DNA of 64,000 nt, from contig DHAE01000008.1 of assembly GCA_002397315.1 (NCBI GenBank), positions 87,941 to 151,940 on the forward strand, read 5' to 3'. The position numbers and the translations under genes are program-made. This stretch comes from Comamonadaceae bacterium UBA4962. GTDB taxonomy: Bacteria; Pseudomonadota; Gammaproteobacteria; Burkholderiales; Burkholderiaceae_C. The notes beneath the pieces were generated by a model. It was given only the letters and a program-made list of their open reading frames with translations. It was not told the DNA's origin and searched no databases. Below are positions 35,652 to 44,660 of this stretch, piece by piece (within the stretch, counting starts at the first letter, position 1; every line of letters starts with the position of its first letter).

Positions 35652-36466
35652 TGAAAGCCGCCGCATTGCAGATGGTCTCCGGAACGCAGGTCCGGGACAA
35701 CCTCGCCCAGGCCCGCCGCCTGCTGGAAGAAGCCGCCGCCGGGGGCGTGGAGCTGGCCGCGCTGCCGGAGTATTTCTGCGCCATGGGGGCGCGCGACACC
35801 GACAAGCTGGCGCTGCGCGAAGCCTTCGGCGATGGCGAGATCCAGGGCTTCCTCGCGCAGGCCGCGCGCGAGCTGGGTCTCTGGATCGTCAGCGGCACGC
35901 TGCCGCTGCGCTGCGACAGCGACCGGCACGTGCGCAACACCACGCTCGTCTTCTCGCCCGCGGGCGACTGCGTGGCGCGCTACGACAAGATCCATCTGTT
36001 CCGCTTCGACAACGGCCGCGAGCGCTTCGACGAGGCCGCCGTGATCGAGGCCGGCAGCGAGCCGGCGCGCTTTTCGATGACCGCGCGCGACGGCTCGGCC
36101 TGGCGCGTTGGCCTGTCGGTCTGCTACGACCTGCGGTTCCCGGAGCTGTACCGCGCGCACGCCCGCGCCGGGGCCGACGTGCTGCTGGTGCCCAGCGCCT
36201 TCACCCACACGACGGGCCAGGCCCACTGGGAGGTGCTGCTGCGCGCCCGCGCGGTGGAGAACCTCGCCTACGTCGTCGCGCCGGCCCAGGGCGGCCTGCA
36301 CGAGAACGGCCGGCGCACCTGGGGGCACAGCATGGTGGTGGACCCATGGGGCGAGGTGCTGGCGCAATGCGCCGAAGGGCCCGGCGTGGTGGCCGGCACG
36401 CTCGACGCGGAGCGGCTGCGGCAGGTGCGCGCGCAACTGCCGGCGCTGGAACATCGCGTGCTGTGA
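35648..36466 (+). CDS. Carbon-nitrogen hydrolase (Nit1/omega-amidase-like)
   Basis: A 272-residue cytoplasmic nitrilase-superfamily amidase. The catalytic triad is visible as Glu41 (ALPEYF), Lys114 (RYDKIHLF) and Cys159 (LSVCYDLRFPELY). The pattern fits the Nit1 branch; family members hydrolyse deaminated glutathione or omega-amides. The start overlaps the YhdP stop by 4 bp (ATGA), and a sensor kinase follows after 7 bp, so all four genes look co-transcribed. Confidence 0.92.
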   Translation: MMKAAALQMVSGTQVRDNLAQARRLLEEAAAGGVELAALPEYFCAMGARDTDKLALREAFGDGEIQGFLAQAARELGLWIVSGTLPLRCDSDRHVRNTTLVFSPAGDCVARYDKIHLFRFDNGRERFDEAAVIEAGSEPARFSMTARDGSAWRVGLSVCYDLRFPELYRAHARAGADVLLVPSAFTHTTGQAHWEVLLRARAVENLAYVVAPAQGGLHENGRRTWGHSMVVDPWGEVLAQCAEGPGVVAGTLDAERLRQVRAQLPALEHRVL

Positions 36467-36473
36467 GCCTGCC

Positions 36474-38615
36474 GTGAGCGCCGTCGCCCCCTCCGACACC
36501 GCACCGCTGGCGGACGCCCCCATGCCGCCATCGGGCCCGGACGCACCCGTGCGCTGGTCCTGGCGGCGCTGGCGCGGCGCATGGCGGCGCTGGTCGCTCT
36601 GGACGGCGCTGGTGCTGCTGGTGGCGGGCATGCTGGTCACGCAGGTGTGGCTGGCGGGCCGCTACGAGGCCAGCGAGGTGCAGAACCGCCTCGACCGGGA
36701 TGCTGCCGATGCCGTCGCCGACCTGCGCACCGGCTTCACCCACAACCTGCAGAACCTGCAGGCGCTGCAGGCGGGCGATCCCGACCTCGCCAGCTGGGAG
36801 GACCGCGCAGCCCGGTTGCTCGGCACCCGCCGCGAGCTGGTGCGCGTCGAATGGCGGGACCCGTCGCTGCGCGTGCGCGCCCACGCCGAGACACCCTACC
36901 GGCCCGTGCAGTGGGACGCGGAAGCGCGCGGCAGCACCCACTCCAACACGGCCCTGGCCTGCGGCAATGCGCGGCGCGTGGGCGGCCCCTCGTATTCCGG
37001 CAGCTACTACCAGCCCCTGGGGGAGGGGCGCGGCACCGAGATGATGGAGCTGTGCATTCCCCTGACGAACGAGGGCGTGAACACCGGCTACCTCGTCGCC
37101 ACCTATTCGCTGCAGAACGTGCTCGTGGAACTCGTGGTGCCGGGCCTCAAGCGCGGGCAGGAGGTGTCGTTCACCGAGGCCGACGGCACCCGCCTCGCGA
37201 TGGTGGGCGCCAACCGGCGCGGCATGCGCATGTTCAGCACGCAGCAGCTCTTCGACCTCGCCGGCACGGCCCTGGTGCTGCGCATGGACAGCTGGCACAG
37301 CGCGCCCAGCGTGTTCCCCAACGTGCTCACGGCGCTGGTCACGGCCATGTCGATCGCGCTCGTCACCGTGCTCGTGGTGCTGGTGCGCGACAACCGCCGC
37401 CGGCTGCGCGCCGAGCGCGACCTGGGCGACGCGCTCGCCTTCCGCAAGGCCATGGAGGATTCGCTGGTGACGGGGCTGCGCGCACGCGATTTGCAGGGCC
37501 GCATCACCTACGTGAACCCCGCCTTCTGCGAGATGGTGGGACTGCCGCCGCAGGAACTGCTGGGCCAGGCCGACCGGCTGCCCTACTGGCCGCCCGAGTT
37601 CGCCGACGAGTACCTGCGGCGGCAGCGGGGCCGGCTCTCGGGGCAGCATCCGGCGCCGCCGCGCGAAGGCTACGAATCCACCTTCATGCGCAGCGACGGC
37701 ACGCGCTTTCCGGTGTTGATCTTCGAGGCCCCGCTGATCAATGCCCAGGGCCTGCACACGGGCTGGATGAGCGCCTGCCTGGACGTGAGCGAGCAGCGCC
37801 GGGTCGAGGAGCTCTCGCGGGCGTCCCAGGAGCGCCTGCAGGCCACGGCGCGCCTCGCCACCGTGGGCGAGATGGCCTCGCTGCTGAGCCACGAGCTGAA
37901 CCAGCCGCTCGCGGCCATCGCGAGCTATGCGTCCGGGTCGCTCAACCTGCTGGAGACTTCGTCGCCGCCGCGGGAGGGGGAGGGCACCGCCGCCTCGGTC
38001 CTGCCCGACGTGCGCGTCGCCCTGCAGCGCATCGCGCAGCAGGCCGAGCGGGCGGGCCGCGTCATCAAGAGCGTGCACGACTTCGTGCGCCGCCGCGACC
38101 AGGCGCGCGAGCCCGTCGCCGCCGAAGACCTGCTGGACGCGGTGCTGCCGTTGATCCGCCTGCAGGCCCACAAGCTGCGCGTGCAGATCCTCATCGGCGT
38201 GGAGCCGCAACTGCCCCGGGTGCTGTGCGACCGGACGATGGTGGAGCAGGTGCTGCTCAACCTTGCACGCAATGCCATGCAGGCCATGGACGAACCCGGC
38301 ACGCCCCAGCGCCTGCTGGAGCTGCGCGTGCGGCGCGCGGCCTCCAACGCCCAGAACACCTGGCTCGAATTCCAGGTGATCGACGGCGGCCCCGGTATCC
38401 CGCCCGAGGTCGGCGCCAAGCTGTTCACGCCGTTCTTCACCACCCGCGCCGAAGGCATGGGGCTGGGCCTGAGCCTGTGCCGCACCGTGGTCGAACAGCA
38501 CGGCGGCTTCCTGGGCCATGTGCCGCACGTGCCGCGTGGTACGGTATTCACCTTCACCCTGCCGGCCTGCCCTGCGGCCGTCGCCGGACCCGACACCGAA
38601 CCCCGAACCGCCTGA
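36474..38615 (+). CDS. PAS-domain sensor histidine kinase
   Basis: A membrane sensor kinase of 713 residues if the GTG at 36474 is used; a later ATG at 36522 would remove 16 residues. Two membrane helices (about residues 41-62 and 283-305) enclose a periplasmic sensing domain of about 220 residues. A PAS domain (about 325-445) precedes the HisKA motif LLSHELNQPLAAIASYA with His473. The ATPase core has NLARNAMQAMDE, DGGPGIPP and GMGLGLSLCR. The layout (double-helix sensor, PAS, HisKA, FixJ-type partner) recalls DctS/TodS-like kinases of C4-acid or aromatic sensing, but no transporter is adjacent. The stop overlaps the regulator start by one base. Confidence 0.9.
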   Translation: MSAVAPSDTAPLADAPMPPSGPDAPVRWSWRRWRGAWRRWSLWTALVLLVAGMLVTQVWLAGRYEASEVQNRLDRDAADAVADLRTGFTHNLQNLQALQAGDPDLASWEDRAARLLGTRRELVRVEWRDPSLRVRAHAETPYRPVQWDAEARGSTHSNTALACGNARRVGGPSYSGSYYQPLGEGRGTEMMELCIPLTNEGVNTGYLVATYSLQNVLVELVVPGLKRGQEVSFTEADGTRLAMVGANRRGMRMFSTQQLFDLAGTALVLRMDSWHSAPSVFPNVLTALVTAMSIALVTVLVVLVRDNRRRLRAERDLGDALAFRKAMEDSLVTGLRARDLQGRITYVNPAFCEMVGLPPQELLGQADRLPYWPPEFADEYLRRQRGRLSGQHPAPPREGYESTFMRSDGTRFPVLIFEAPLINAQGLHTGWMSACLDVSEQRRVEELSRASQERLQATARLATVGEMASLLSHELNQPLAAIASYASGSLNLLETSSPPREGEGTAASVLPDVRVALQRIAQQAERAGRVIKSVHDFVRRRDQAREPVAAEDLLDAVLPLIRLQAHKLRVQILIGVEPQLPRVLCDRTMVEQVLLNLARNAMQAMDEPGTPQRLLELRVRRAASNAQNTWLEFQVIDGGPGIPPEVGAKLFTPFFTTRAEGMGLGLSLCRTVVEQHGGFLGHVPHVPRGTVFTFTLPACPAAVAGPDTEPRTA

Positions 38616-39244
38616 TGGAACCCGTCTCCAACGCCACCGTGTACATCGTGGACGACGACGCCGGCGTGCGCGAAGCGCTCGCCTGGCTGCTGCGCTCGCG
38701 CCGCGTGCCCTGCGACTCCTTCGACAGTGCGGAGGCCTTCGAGGCCATGCTGGACGAGCGGCCGCTGCCGCGCCAGCCCTGCTGCCTGCTGCTGGACGTG
38801 CGCATGCCGGGCATGAGCGGCCTGGCCCTGTTCGACCGGCTGGCCGAGCGCGGGCTGATCGCCGCCATGCCGGTGATCTTCCTCACCGGGCACGCCGACG
38901 TTCCCACGGCCGTTGCCATGGTGAAGCGCGGGGCGTTCGATTTCTGCGAGAAACCGTTTTCCGACAACCTGCTGGTGGACCGGATCGAGCAGGCGCTCGC
39001 GCAGTCCGCCCGGCACCTGGAGTCCGTTCACCAGCGCGACGACCTCCGGCACCGCCTGGCCGAGCTGACCGAGCGCGAGCGCGACGTCATGCGGCTGGTG
39101 GTGGAGGGCCTGCCCAACAAGCTGATCGCCGACCAACTGGACATCAGCGTGCGCACGGTGGAGGTCCACCGCGCGCGCGTGTTCGACAAGATGCAGGTGA
39201 AATCGGCCGTCGAGCTGGCGAACCTGCTGCGGACAGCCGGCTGA
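38615..39244 (+). CDS. FixJ/NarL-type response regulator
   Basis: A 209-residue two-domain regulator. The receiver (about 1-125) has the acidic pocket VDDDAGVRE, phosphoacceptor Asp61 in LLLDVRMPGMSG and the CEKPF lysine. The output domain (about 145-205) is a LuxR-type helix-turn-helix (LTERERDVMRLVVEGLPNKL, ISVRTVEVHRARVFDKM). It begins at TGATG, sharing one base with the kinase stop codon, so it is certainly the kinase partner. Confidence 0.95.
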   Translation: MEPVSNATVYIVDDDAGVREALAWLLRSRRVPCDSFDSAEAFEAMLDERPLPRQPCCLLLDVRMPGMSGLALFDRLAERGLIAAMPVIFLTGHADVPTAVAMVKRGAFDFCEKPFSDNLLVDRIEQALAQSARHLESVHQRDDLRHRLAELTERERDVMRLVVEGLPNKLIADQLDISVRTVEVHRARVFDKMQVKSAVELANLLRTAG

Positions 39245-39294
39245 GCGGCCCCGCGCTGCGCGGGACCGGCCGGGTCCATGGGTGCGTCAGTGCA

Positions 39295-39948
39295 TCAGCC
39301 CTGGCGCTGGCGCTCGCCCACGTAGATCTCGACGCGGCGGTTGCGTGCGCGGCCCTCGGCCGTGTCGTTGGTGGCGATCGGCTCGCGTGCGCCGCGGCCT
39401 TCCACCTGGATGCGACCACCGTTCACGCCGCGCGAGGTGAGGTAGTTGCGGGTGCTGGTGGCGCGGTCGAGCGACAGCGGGTTGTTGATCGCGTCCGTGC
39501 CGGTGGAATCGGTATAGCCGACGATGCGCACTTCCGCGCCCGGGTTGTTGCGCAGGCCTTCGGCGAAGCGGTCCAGCACGGGGGCGAAGTTCGGCTGGAT
39601 GTCGGAGCGGTTGGTGGCGAACGAGATGTCGCTCGGGATGTCGAGCTTGAGCTGGTTGTCGGGCGTCTGCGTGACCACCACGCCGGTGCCGCGCGTGACC
39701 TGCTGCATCTCCTGCTTCTGGCGCTCCATGTGCTGCGACCAGATGTAGGAGCCCAGGGCGCCCACACCCGCGCCGATCACCGCGCCGGTGCCGGCATTGC
39801 CGCCCGTCACCGCGCCCAGGACGGCGCCGCCTGCCGCGCCCACGCCCGCCCCGGTGGCCGTGCGGCGCTGGGTGTCGGTCATGTTGGCGCAGCCGGTGGC
39901 GAGCAGCACGGCGGCGGTGGCGGCGATGAGGGGGCGGGAAATGCGCAT
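39295..39948 (-). CDS. OmpA-domain lipoprotein with glycine-zipper segment (YiaD-like)
   Basis: A 217-residue outer-membrane lipoprotein. The signal ends in LLATGCAN, a good lipobox. Residues about 30-65 are a glycine-zipper (GAGVGAAGGAVLGAVTGGNA). The C-terminal OmpA domain (about 100-210) contains RIVGYTDSTGTDAINNPLS and GRARNRRVEIYV, which bind peptidoglycan. AGGAGAAAGACC precedes the ATG at 39948. It anchors the outer membrane to the cell wall, as in E. coli YiaD. Confidence 0.93.
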   Translation of the reverse strand: MRISRPLIAATAAVLLATGCANMTDTQRRTATGAGVGAAGGAVLGAVTGGNAGTGAVIGAGVGALGSYIWSQHMERQKQEMQQVTRGTGVVVTQTPDNQLKLDIPSDISFATNRSDIQPNFAPVLDRFAEGLRNNPGAEVRIVGYTDSTGTDAINNPLSLDRATSTRNYLTSRGVNGGRIQVEGRGAREPIATNDTAEGRARNRRVEIYVGERQRQG

Positions 39949-40096
39949 GGTCTTTCTCCTGGTGGTGCGTCTTCGGTAGCGCCGTCCGCCCGGGGACATC
40001 GAAGGCCCGGGCGCCGGCACGGCTAGGGCACCATTTGTCGCACCGCCGAGTGCATCCGTGAACCGGAGGAGGCCGCCCTGCGCTGCAGGCCCCGTC

Positions 40097-40240
40097 CTAC
40101 TTCCTCTCGTGCGGCGGCTCCGGTGGCTCGCTGTCGGGCGGCGGCAACTCTCCCTTGCGCCGTCCCGCGAACATGGTCCACCACACGATGGCGACCAGGA
40201 CGACGAGCGCCAGCAGTGCTTCAAGCAAAATCAGCCCCAT
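40097..40240 (-). CDS. Very small single-pass membrane protein
   Basis: A 47-residue protein with one membrane helix (MGLILLEALLALVVLVAIVW) followed by a short basic turn (FAGRRKGE) and a proline/acidic tail (PPPDSEPPEPPHERK). GGAG lies 5 nt before its ATG on the minus strand, better than the site for mltA. The ATG at 40240 shares a CATG with the mltA start on the other strand. Hydrophobic pattern and ribosome-binding site support it as real; function unknown. Confidence 0.6.
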   Translation of the reverse strand: MGLILLEALLALVVLVAIVWWTMFAGRRKGELPPPDSEPPEPPHERK

Positions 40241-41408
40241 GAATCTCCGTCTCCTGCGCCTGGTGACAACGGCGCTGATTGTAGGAACGCTGGCCGCCTG
40301 CTCCACGCGCCCGCCCGCTCCACCGCCCTCCGCCACGTCCACCGGCCCGCTCGTCACCCTGCCTCCGGGGCCCGGCGTGCCGCTGCCGCCCGAACCCGGC
40401 GGGCCGTTGCCGCCGCCCATGGCCCAGCCCAAGAGCCGCTGGATTCCCGTGCACTGGAACGAGCTGCCGGGCTTTTCCACCGACACGCTCTACGAGGCCT
40501 GGAACGCCTGGCTGCGCAGCTGCGAGCGGCCCCTGCCGGCCTTCGCGGCGCTGTGCCCCGAGATCCGCCGCCTCTCCATCGCCACGCCGGAGGAGCAGCG
40601 CGAATGGATGGTGGCGCGCCTGCAGCCCTACCGCATCGAGGCGCTGGACGGCAACGTGGACGGCATGCTCACCAGCTACTACGAGCCCTACCTCGACGCC
40701 AGCCGCCATCCCGGCAACGGCTTCACCGTGCCGCTCTATGCCCTGCCCGCGGGCTTCGGCCAGCGCAAGCCCTGGTACACGCGCCAGCAGATCGACACCC
40801 TGCCCGAAGCGCAGGCCGCGCTCGCGGGCCGGGTCATCGCCTGGGTGCGCGACCCGGTCGAGGCGCTGGTGGTGCACATCCAGGGCTCCGGGCGGCTGCG
40901 CATCCAGGAGCCGGACGGCTCCGTGCGCCTCGTGCGCGTGGCCTTCGCCGGCACCAACGACCAGCCCTACCAGAGCGTCGGCCGCTGGCTGCTCGACCAG
41001 GGCCTGGTGCGCGACGCCACCTGGCCCGGCATCCGCGCCTGGACCCTGCAGAACCCGCAGCGCGTGCAGGAAATGCTCTGGGCCAATCCGCGCTACGTGT
41101 TCTTCCGCGAAGAGGCGCTGTCGCCCATGGACGCGGCCTTCGGCCCGCGCGGCGCGCAGGGCGTGCCGCTCACGCCGGGCCGCTCCATCGCGGTGGACCG
41201 GCAGAGCATCCCCTACGGCACGCCGGTCTGGCTCGCCTCGGCCGGCCCCACCGCGCAGCTGCAGCGGCTGGTGCTCGCGCAGGACACCGGCTCCGCCATC
41301 CTCGGCGCCGTGCGCGCGGACTATTTCGCGGGCTGGGGCCAGGAGGCGGGCGAGCTGGCCGGCCGGCTCAAGCAGGGGCTGCGGCTCTGGGCGCTCTGGC
41401 CCCGGTGA
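40239..41408 (+). CDS. mltA: Membrane-bound lytic murein transglycosylase A
   Basis: A 389-residue lipoprotein that cleaves peptidoglycan glycan strands, forming 1,6-anhydro-muramyl ends. The signal peptide MNLRLLRLVTTALIVGTLAACS ends in a LAAC lipobox. A proline-rich linker (about 25-60) leads into the MltA barrel with TSYYEPYLDASR. The C-terminal 3D domain has IPYGTPVWLAS and the catalytic Asp region LAQDTGSAILGAVRADYFAGWG. No strong Shine-Dalgarno sequence precedes the ATG at 40239, which overlaps the divergent small-protein start. Confidence 0.93.
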   Translation: MNLRLLRLVTTALIVGTLAACSTRPPAPPPSATSTGPLVTLPPGPGVPLPPEPGGPLPPPMAQPKSRWIPVHWNELPGFSTDTLYEAWNAWLRSCERPLPAFAALCPEIRRLSIATPEEQREWMVARLQPYRIEALDGNVDGMLTSYYEPYLDASRHPGNGFTVPLYALPAGFGQRKPWYTRQQIDTLPEAQAALAGRVIAWVRDPVEALVVHIQGSGRLRIQEPDGSVRLVRVAFAGTNDQPYQSVGRWLLDQGLVRDATWPGIRAWTLQNPQRVQEMLWANPRYVFFREEALSPMDAAFGPRGAQGVPLTPGRSIAVDRQSIPYGTPVWLASAGPTAQLQRLVLAQDTGSAILGAVRADYFAGWGQEAGELAGRLKQGLRLWALWPR

Positions 41409-41517
41409 ACTGACGCGCCCGATGGCGCCGCGGCACGCATGTGACGCCCGTCGCGCCCGAACCGCCCGCGGATCGTGTAGTCTGTTTTCTCCATACCAAC
41501 AGCAGGGAGAGAGAACC

Positions 41518-42735
41518 ATGACACCGATCCGCACCGCGATCATCCACGGGGCCGCATGGCTCGCCTGCGGCGCCGCCGCCGCCCAGACGCCGCCCGACGC
41601 CCATCCCGTTTCCGCCACCGCCGCCGCCGGCCCCGTGCTGCGTCCGGGCACCAACGCGCGCTTCATCCCATTCGCGATCCCCGCGGGCAGCTCGGCCCTT
41701 CCCATGGCGAACGCGCCCCGCCTGGCCTTCGAGGTGCGCATGCCTGCCGAGGGGCCGGCGAATGCGCCCGCGCGGAGCTTCACCGTCACCATGGACACGG
41801 GTTCCACCGGCGTGGTGATCTCCGCCGTCGACCTGCCCGGCTATTCGCGGGCCGGGGAAGCGCGCGGCGCCCCTTTGGGCTGGGAATTCCTCTCCAGCAG
41901 CAAGCGGCTGTGGATCGGCCGCTGGGTGGTGCGCGACCTCGCGTTCCGCTCCGGCGGCGGCGAGGTGATCGCGCGCGTTCCGGTGCTGGCCGTCGAGAAG
42001 GAAATGATCTGCCCGGGCTGGAGCGAGAAGGCCAACCGGCCCGACTGCGACCAGCCCACGGACACCACCGAGAACCCCGCCGGCATCGCCTACATGGGCG
42101 TGGGCTTCGGCCGGGAGCACGACGGCCAGCCCCAGGGCACGCCCGACAAGAACCCGCTGCTCAACCTCGCCATGATCGACGGCCGGCCCGTGCGCCCGGG
42201 CGAGGTGCACGGCGGCTACATCGTCACCCAGCACGGCGTGCACGCCGGCCTCACGTCGGACAACGCCGCGGGCTTCCGCGCCGTGAAGCTGCAGCCCGGC
42301 AGCCGGCTCGCGAACGGCGCGCCCGCCTCCACCGATCCGCGCGACTGGCAGCAGGCCACCATGGCCGTCTCGGTGAACGGCGGCGCGCCGGAGGCCGGTC
42401 CCGTGCTGGTGGACACCGGCATCGCGCAGATGTACCTCACCGTGTCCGACCCCTCGGCGCTGCCGACGGCCCAGATGCCCAACCCCAGCCGCCCCGGTCA
42501 TACCGTCACGGGCCTGCAGCCGGACACGCCGGTGCAGGTGATGTTCCCCGGTGCGCAGGCACCGGTGGCGCAATACGGCTTCCGCGTGGGCGACGCCGCC
42601 GCGCCGCAGGCCGTGCTGGTCAATTCGCCCGGACGCCCGGCCTTCGTCAACACCGGCCGCCACATGCTGCGGCAGTTCGACGTGCTGTACGACGCCGAGG
42701 GCGGCTGGTTCGGCCTGCGGCCGGTGCGGCGCTGA
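41518..42735 (+). CDS. Secreted protein with two DTG motifs (pepsin-like aspartic protease fold?)
   Basis: A 405-residue exported protein (signal peptide about residues 1-22, ending AAAQ). Residues 93-96 read DTGS in FTVTMDTGSTGVVIS, and residues 299-301 read DTG in PVLVDTGIAQMYLTV. Two Asp-Thr-Gly motifs about 200 residues apart, each within a hydrophobic strand, are the hallmark of bilobed pepsin-family aspartic proteases, rare in bacteria. Two cysteines (CPGWSEKANRPDC, about 165-180) could form a disulfide. GAGAGAGAACC precedes the ATG. Catalysis is not certain; databases may list such proteins as hypothetical. It lies between mltA and an exporter gene on the opposite strand. Confidence 0.72.
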   Translation: MTPIRTAIIHGAAWLACGAAAAQTPPDAHPVSATAAAGPVLRPGTNARFIPFAIPAGSSALPMANAPRLAFEVRMPAEGPANAPARSFTVTMDTGSTGVVISAVDLPGYSRAGEARGAPLGWEFLSSSKRLWIGRWVVRDLAFRSGGGEVIARVPVLAVEKEMICPGWSEKANRPDCDQPTDTTENPAGIAYMGVGFGREHDGQPQGTPDKNPLLNLAMIDGRPVRPGEVHGGYIVTQHGVHAGLTSDNAAGFRAVKLQPGSRLANGAPASTDPRDWQQATMAVSVNGGAPEAGPVLVDTGIAQMYLTVSDPSALPTAQMPNPSRPGHTVTGLQPDTPVQVMFPGAQAPVAQYGFRVGDAAAPQAVLVNSPGRPAFVNTGRHMLRQFDVLYDAEGGWFGLRPVRR

Positions 42736-42772
42736 CCGGCCGCAGCGGTGCGCGCGGGCGTCGCCGCCTGCG

Positions 42773-44554
42773 CTAGCGCTCCAGTTCCACCAGATAGCGC
42801 GTCACGGCGGGTGGCGCATCGCCCACGTGGAACGCCAGCTTGCGGTCGCGCAGCGCCACGTCCGATGCCGTGACGCGGTCGAAGCGCCGCAGGTGCTCCG
42901 TCCAGGATTCGTCCACGATACGCTCCACGTAGCGGCTCGGGTCGGCGATGTCGTGCTGCAGCTGCCAGTCGAGCGCGCCCTGCCGCAGCCGGCTGCGGCG
43001 GCTTTCCTGCATCGTCGCCCGGAATTCGGTGGCACGGTCGGGGTCGATCACGTACTCGATGGTCACCACCACGTGGCCGCGCTCGGGCGTGGTGGGCGCG
43101 GTGGGCACCTTGAAGGCGCGCGAGGGGCTCAGATCCTCTTCCATGGTGCGGTCCGCCACGAAGCGCTGCACCAGCGCCATCGCGATGGTGCCGGTGAGCG
43201 CGGCGATCGCCAGGCTCATGTGCACGCTGGTCACCGAAGCCACCTGCCCCCAGAAGGCCGCGCCCGCCGCCGTGGCACCCATGATCGCCATCTGGTAGAT
43301 CGACATGCCGCGTGCGCGCACCCAGTTGGGCAGCGCGAGCTGGGCCGACACGCTCAGCGAATTCGCCGTGGTGATCCAGGCCATGCCGCCCACCACCATC
43401 GCCGGCACGGCCACGTAGACGTTCGGCGCGATCGCCACCACCGACGTGGCGAGCGCCTGCAGCAGCGCCCCGCGGGCCACGAGCGTGTCGCGCGGCATGG
43501 CCTGGCGCAGCCGCGGCAGGAACATCGCCGCCGCGATGGCCCCGGCGCCCATCGAGGCCAGCAGCAGCGTGAAGGTGCCCGCGCCGCCGCCGTCCAGGTC
43601 GCGCGCCACCAGCGGCAGCAGCGCGAGCAGGGCGGTGGCGTGCAGGAAGAAGATCGAGATGCGCCAGAGCACGGCGCGCATGCGCGGCGACTCGCGCACG
43701 AACTGCACGCCCACGCGCATCGCGCTGCCGAGCCGCTCGCGGCCCAGCGGATTGGGCACGTGCGTGCGCTTCCAGCGCATGATCGTAAAGCCCGCGATCA
43801 CCGACAGCACGGCATTGAGCACGAACACCCACGCGCTGCCCGCGCTCGCGATGATCGCGCCGGCCAGCAGCGGGCCGACGATGCGCGAGGCGTTCATCGC
43901 CACGCCGTTGAGCGCCAGCGCCGCGGGCAATTGCGCACGGTTGACCAGCTCCGGCACGATGGCCGCGAACACCGGCCAGCGCATCGCCAGGCCGATGCCG
44001 TTGGCGAACGTGAGCGCCAGCAGCAGCGGTGCCGTCATCCCGCCCGCGAGGATGGCCAGGCACAGCACCAGCGCCACCGCGGCCACCCAGAACTGCGTGG
44101 CGATGAAGTAGCGCCGCCGGTCCAGGATGTCCGCCAGCGCGCCGCTGGGCAGCCCCAGCAGGAACACCGGCAACGTCGAGGCCGTCTGCACCAGCGCCAC
44201 CAGCACGGGCGAGGTGGTGAGCGTCGTCATCAGCCACGCGGCCGCGACGTCGTTCATCCACATGCAGGTATTGGCCGCGAGCCAGGTGAGCCACAGCATG
44301 CGGAACACCGGCACCCCGAGCGGGGCGAGGGGAGACAGCTCGGCACGCCGCGCGGCGTCCTGGCCGAGCTGCGCGGCGGCGGCGGCCTCGGCGGACGCCG
44401 CCGCCTGCGCGGCCGGTGTGGCGGCCGGGTCTTCGATCAGGCGGCCGGGGGGCAGGGACTCGGCGTCACCGCGCGCAGGCGATGTGGGGACGTTGGGTGA
44501 GGGCGGATGAGCTGACGTGTGCGGGGAAGGAGGGGGCTGCTGCGGCATAGGCAT
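42773..44554 (-). CDS. MFS exporter with C-terminal ABM-type monooxygenase-fold domain
   Basis: A 593-residue membrane protein. After about 75 residues of low-complexity Pro/Ala/Ser sequence, a twelve-helix major-facilitator domain of the EntS/MFS_3 type follows (LTWLAANTCMWMNDVAAAWL, LPSGALADILDRRRYF, RIVGPLLAGAIIASAG). The last 110 residues or so (VVVTIEYVIDPDRATEFRATM... RFDRVTAS) form a ferredoxin-like antibiotic-biosynthesis-monooxygenase-type domain on the cytoplasmic side. Such fusions are known in bacteria with unclear substrates. The N-terminal extension may be shorter if a later start is used. Confidence 0.85.
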   Translation of the reverse strand: MPMPQQPPPSPHTSAHPPSPNVPTSPARGDAESLPPGRLIEDPAATPAAQAAASAEAAAAAQLGQDAARRAELSPLAPLGVPVFRMLWLTWLAANTCMWMNDVAAAWLMTTLTTSPVLVALVQTASTLPVFLLGLPSGALADILDRRRYFIATQFWVAAVALVLCLAILAGGMTAPLLLALTFANGIGLAMRWPVFAAIVPELVNRAQLPAALALNGVAMNASRIVGPLLAGAIIASAGSAWVFVLNAVLSVIAGFTIMRWKRTHVPNPLGRERLGSAMRVGVQFVRESPRMRAVLWRISIFFLHATALLALLPLVARDLDGGGAGTFTLLLASMGAGAIAAAMFLPRLRQAMPRDTLVARGALLQALATSVVAIAPNVYVAVPAMVVGGMAWITTANSLSVSAQLALPNWVRARGMSIYQMAIMGATAAGAAFWGQVASVTSVHMSLAIAALTGTIAMALVQRFVADRTMEEDLSPSRAFKVPTAPTTPERGHVVVTIEYVIDPDRATEFRATMQESRRSRLRQGALDWQLQHDIADPSRYVERIVDESWTEHLRRFDRVTASDVALRDRKLAFHVGDAPPAVTRYLVELER

Positions 44555-44660
44555 CCCATTGTCCTCAGTGCGGCGCGGCCGTGCAGCGACTTTCTTCTTG
44601 AACGTTGCCGGATGACGGAATCCGCGACCTTCGGTCAGAGCACGGTATGGATTGCTTGCG

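Noticed and set aside
31350..35666. A 1438-codon minus-strand frame opposite the YhdP-like gene
   Set aside because: Same cause: no recognisable domain, extreme composition, and complete overlap with a clear gene.
40738..41517. An in-frame upstream extension of the DTG protein reaching into mltA
   Set aside because: It lies antiphase within mltA coding sequence, and the ATG at 41518 has a good ribosome-binding site and signal peptide.
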